A stretch of DNA of 64,000 bases from Roseomonas gilardii subsp. gilardii. GTDB taxonomy: Bacteria; Pseudomonadota; Alphaproteobacteria; Acetobacterales; Acetobacteraceae. The number at the start of each line of letters is the position of its first letter. Position 1 is the stretch's first letter. The notes under the pieces are model-generated. The model had not been told where the DNA came from. It saw nothing but the letters and a program-made list of their open reading frames with translations, and searched no databases. Position numbers and translations under genes: made by a program. Below are positions 61,619 to 64,000 of the stretch, piece by piece. The DNA lies in NCBI RefSeq assembly GCF_023078375.1, contig NZ_CP095555.1, positions 124,001-188,000 of the forward strand, written 5' to 3'.

Positions 61619-62637
61619 TCGGCCGGCTCCGGGACATGGCTGGCGGCGGCAGGCTTGCGCCGGCGGAACAGCCTGGGCCAGACGGCGATCCGGTCCCGCC
61701 CGATCAGGACCAGCGCCACCAGCACCAGGCCGATCCAGAACTGCCAGTACTGCGGTGTGATGTTGGCAAGGACATCCTGCATCAGTTTGAACAGCACCGC
61801 GCCGAGCAGGCCGCCATAAAGCCAGCCGACGCCACCGATCACCAGCACCAGGAGGATATCGGCGGAACGATGGAAGGCGAGCACGTCGAGGGAGACGAAC
61901 TGCGTCGATTGCGCCAGCAATGCCCCGGCGATCCCGGCGATCCCGGCCCCCAGCGTATAGGCCGCGATCAGCCGGGCCCGGACGGGGATGCCGATCGCCC
62001 CGGCGCGCAGCGCGTTCCCCCTGACGGCCCGCAGGGACCAGCCGAAGGGGGAATGCACGATCCGGCGGACCACCACGAAGACCAGGAACAGGACGGTAAG
62101 GCTGTATACAGCCGCCACCTGCCCACGCAGGTCGAAGTCGAAGAGGCCGAGAAGCGGGCCGACCTCCATCCCCTGCAGGCCATCCGCCCCACCCGTGAGC
62201 CAGCTCAGCCGGTTGGCCAGTTCATAGAGGACCGACGCCACGCCCAGCGTCACCATCAGCCGCGTCAGGTCGCTGCCACGCAGCACCAGCAGGCTTGTCG
62301 CGCCGCCCAGCAGGGTCGCGGCCACCCAGGCCAGGACGAGGCCCAGCAGCGGGTCCGAAACGCCCCTCACCGCCGCGATGCCGGCGACATAGGCGCCGAG
62401 ACCGAAGAAGGCCGCGTGGCCCAGGGACAGGATGCCCGCATAGCCGAGGATGAGGTCCAGCGAGAGCGCGAAAAGGGCCGTGACGGCGATCTCCGCGATC
62501 AGCAGGTAGCGGTCGGGAAACAGCAGGAACGCCGCCACGATCGCCGCCCAGGCCAGGTATTCCGCGGGATGCCACCGGGACAGGCGCGCGAGCTGTGCCG
62601 CCGCCTGCTGCGGAAGGGTCATGCCGGTGCCGCTCAT
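61615..62637 (-). CDS. livM: branched-chain-type ABC transporter permease LivM
   Basis: 340 residues, about ten helices. DLILGYAGILSLGHAAFFGLG is the LivM/BraE signature, and GWSLRAVRGNALRAGAIGIP and VIGGVGWLYGGLLGAVLFKL are conserved later blocks. Overlaps livG and livH by four bases each. Confidence 0.93.
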   Translation of the reverse strand: MSGTGMTLPQQAAAQLARLSRWHPAEYLAWAAIVAAFLLFPDRYLLIAEIAVTALFALSLDLILGYAGILSLGHAAFFGLGAYVAGIAAVRGVSDPLLGLVLAWVAATLLGGATSLLVLRGSDLTRLMVTLGVASVLYELANRLSWLTGGADGLQGMEVGPLLGLFDFDLRGQVAAVYSLTVLFLVFVVVRRIVHSPFGWSLRAVRGNALRAGAIGIPVRARLIAAYTLGAGIAGIAGALLAQSTQFVSLDVLAFHRSADILLVLVIGGVGWLYGGLLGAVLFKLMQDVLANITPQYWQFWIGLVLVALVLIGRDRIAVWPRLFRRRKPAAASHVPEPAE

Positions 62638-63494
62638 CGGGTCGCCACCCGGCCAAACAGGCCCTGGGGCCGCCAGATCAGGACCGCGATCATCACCGTA
62701 TAGATGACGAAGGCACCAAGCTCCGGCACGTAGTACTTGCCGGCCACATCGGCGATGCCGAGGAGAAGGGAGGCCAGGAACGCCCCGGAGATCGAGCTGG
62801 TGCCGCCCACCGTCACCACGATCAGGAAGTAGATCATGAACTTCAGCGGGAAGCTGGGGTCCAGCCCCAGGATCTCCGCCCCCAGCGCGCCCCCCAGCCC
62901 CGCGAGGCCGGACCCGACAGCGAAGGTCACCGCGAAGATCGCCCCCACATTGATGCCCAGCCCGCGCGCCACGCGCGGATCGTCCACGGCGGCGCGAAGC
63001 CGGCTGCCGAAGCGCGTGCGCGACAGGGCGAGATGCAGGGCCAGCGCGATCACGCCGCAGGTGACGATGATCAGCAGCCGGTAGGCCCCCATGCTGATGC
63101 CCAGGAACTCGAAACGGGCACGGAGCATGTCGGGGATCGCGATGAACTGCTGCGAGGACCCCGCCACATTATCCACGATGGCCACGGACATGAAGACCAG
63201 GCCGATCGAGAACAGGACCTGGTCGAAATGGCTGCGGGCATAGACGTGGATATAGAGCGTCCGCTCCAGCAAGGCGCCGAGCAGGGCAGAGAAGAGGAAG
63301 GCCAGAGGCAGGGCGGCCAGGAAAGGCACGCCCCAATGGTTCACCAGGACGAGGGCGGCATAGCCCCCGGCCATGGCGAAGGCGCCATGCGCCAGGTTCA
63401 CCAGGTTCATCAGGCCCAGTGTCACCGCGAGACCGCAGGCCAGGATGAACAGGACCATCCCATAGGCCACGCCGTCAAACAGCACGGTCAGCAT
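62634..63494 (-). CDS. livH: branched-chain-type ABC transporter permease LivH
   Basis: 286 residues from ATG 63494. MLTVLFDGVAYGMVLFILAC is followed by GLMNLVNLAHGAFAMAGGYA, the LivH/BraD signature, then RFGSRLRAAVDDPRVARGLG and VTVGGTSSISGAFLASLLLG. An in-frame upstream ATG lies within the preceding receptor gene. The family has eight or more helices. Confidence 0.92.
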   Translation of the reverse strand: MLTVLFDGVAYGMVLFILACGLAVTLGLMNLVNLAHGAFAMAGGYAALVLVNHWGVPFLAALPLAFLFSALLGALLERTLYIHVYARSHFDQVLFSIGLVFMSVAIVDNVAGSSQQFIAIPDMLRARFEFLGISMGAYRLLIIVTCGVIALALHLALSRTRFGSRLRAAVDDPRVARGLGINVGAIFAVTFAVGSGLAGLGGALGAEILGLDPSFPLKFMIYFLIVVTVGGTSSISGAFLASLLLGIADVAGKYYVPELGAFVIYTVMIAVLIWRPQGLFGRVATR

Positions 63495-63510
63495 TGCCGC
63501 CCCCCTGCCC

Positions 63511-64000
63511 TCAGCCCGAGGCCGTCTTGGCCGGGTCCCGGACGGCCGGGATCGTGGCGAACTCGACGTTGTAAAGCTCGCCATCCACGCGCTCGCAGCG
63601 GCGCATGTAGATGTTCTGGACGATGTCGCGGGTCTGCGCGTCGATGGAGATCGGCCCCCGCGGGCTTTCCCAGGACAGGCCCTTCATCGCCTCCAGCAGG
63701 GTCGGCCCGCCCGAGTCACCCTTGGTCTTCTCCAGCGCCTTGTAGATCAGCGCCATGCCGTCATAGCCGCCGACCGCCATGAAGTTCGGCCGCATGTCCT
63801 TGTTGGCGGCCTTGAAAGCCTTCACGAAGCTCTTGTTCAGCGGGCTGTCATGCGCGGCGGAATAATGCTGCGAGGTGATCACGCCCAGAGCCTGATCGCT
63901 CATGTTGTTGAGGAGATCGTCGTCCAGGACGTCGCCCAGCCCGATCAGCCGGATGCCGGCCTCCTTCAGCCCGCGTTCGGCGAACTGCTTCATGAAGACC
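63511..64000 (-). CDS. branched-chain-type ABC transporter substrate-binding protein (partial, N-terminus outside window)
   Basis: The last about 160 residues of a Leu/Ile/Val-type periplasmic receptor: SDQALGVITSQHYSAAHDSP, NFMAVGGYDGMALIYKALEK, and GPISIDAQTRDIVQNIYMRR. The frame stays open to the right edge. It is first of the five Liv genes in this window and sets the ligand, which by neighbouring Rieske genes could be aromatic rather than an amino acid. Confidence 0.85.
   Translation of the reverse strand, partial: VFMKQFAERGLKEAGIRLIGLGDVLDDDLLNNMSDQALGVITSQHYSAAHDSPLNKSFVKAFKAANKDMRPNFMAVGGYDGMALIYKALEKTKGDSGGPTLLEAMKGLSWESPRGPISIDAQTRDIVQNIYMRRCERVDGELYNVEFATIPAVRDPAKTASG

Overview
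The window is GC-rich chromosomal DNA from what looks like an alphaproteobacterium of the Acetobacteraceae (Roseomonas-like). This is inferred from base composition, the Bug-type tricarboxylate receptor, many LysR/GntR/IclR regulators next to small catabolic operons, and IS5/IS3/IS630-type remnants. There is no rRNA, tRNA, CRISPR array, phage gene or replication origin. It is a catabolic and transport accessory region with a high load of decayed genes.

Layout. 1-6.8 kb: a sodium:solute symporter (cut by the window edge) divergent from an SDR dehydrogenase, an IclR regulator, an iron-type alcohol dehydrogenase, a sialidase-fold protein, a DapA/NanA-like lyase and a Bug receptor. Two copies of an IclR-type palindrome bracket the SDR gene. 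7-11.3 kb: an enolase-superfamily enzyme closest to D-tartrate dehydratase with a divergent LysR, then an RraA-like aldolase with its own divergent LysR. 11.4-17.5 kb: an MFS remnant, an RND efflux pump whose first codons are frameshifted, its adaptor, and a decayed IS5-family element directly upstream. 17.7-19.7 kb: a large lipoprotein lipase. 19.9-26.7 kb: a LacI-controlled sugar ABC operon with a GH4 glycosidase, with a clear promoter and operator. 26.8-29.4 kb: GntP permease and patatin. 29.5-33.6 kb: a second RND pump and adaptor. 34-37.8 kb: glutaminase, MFS transporter and a frameshifted asparaginase.

38-43 kb: a small secreted protein, an SLC13/RCK transporter and an AraC regulator, among fragments of an M20 peptidase, a UbiX-like prenyltransferase and an enoyl-CoA hydratase. 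43.2-48.6 kb: a colinear block with a gamma-glutamylcyclotransferase-like protein, a polar amino acid ABC transporter, a GntR regulator, a VOC protein and an EamA exporter, with a GntR-type palindrome at its head. 49.2-51.9 kb: IS3, LacI and IS630 fragments around an alpha/beta hydrolase/LysR pair. 51.9-55 kb: a hydroxyproline module in decay, consisting of an epimerase with an expanded active-site repeat, a frameshifted FAD oxidase and a decapitated GntR. 55-57 kb: an envelope-lipid pair (GT4 glycosyltransferase and LpxH-like phosphatase). 57-64 kb: a VanA/VanB-like Rieske oxygenase, GntR and reductase operon, preceded by a Liv-type ABC transporter that runs off the window.

The typical unit is uptake system plus local regulator plus two to four enzymes. 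Several units show a single indel or truncation, so some pathways may be recently lost, or some lesions may be assembly errors. I did not find a convincing wholly new defence or mobile system. The best leads are the bracketing IclR operators with the unassigned sialidase/lyase/dehydrogenase pathway, the slippage lesions in the hydroxyproline module, and the transporter/regulator/enzyme groupings of unknown substrate.
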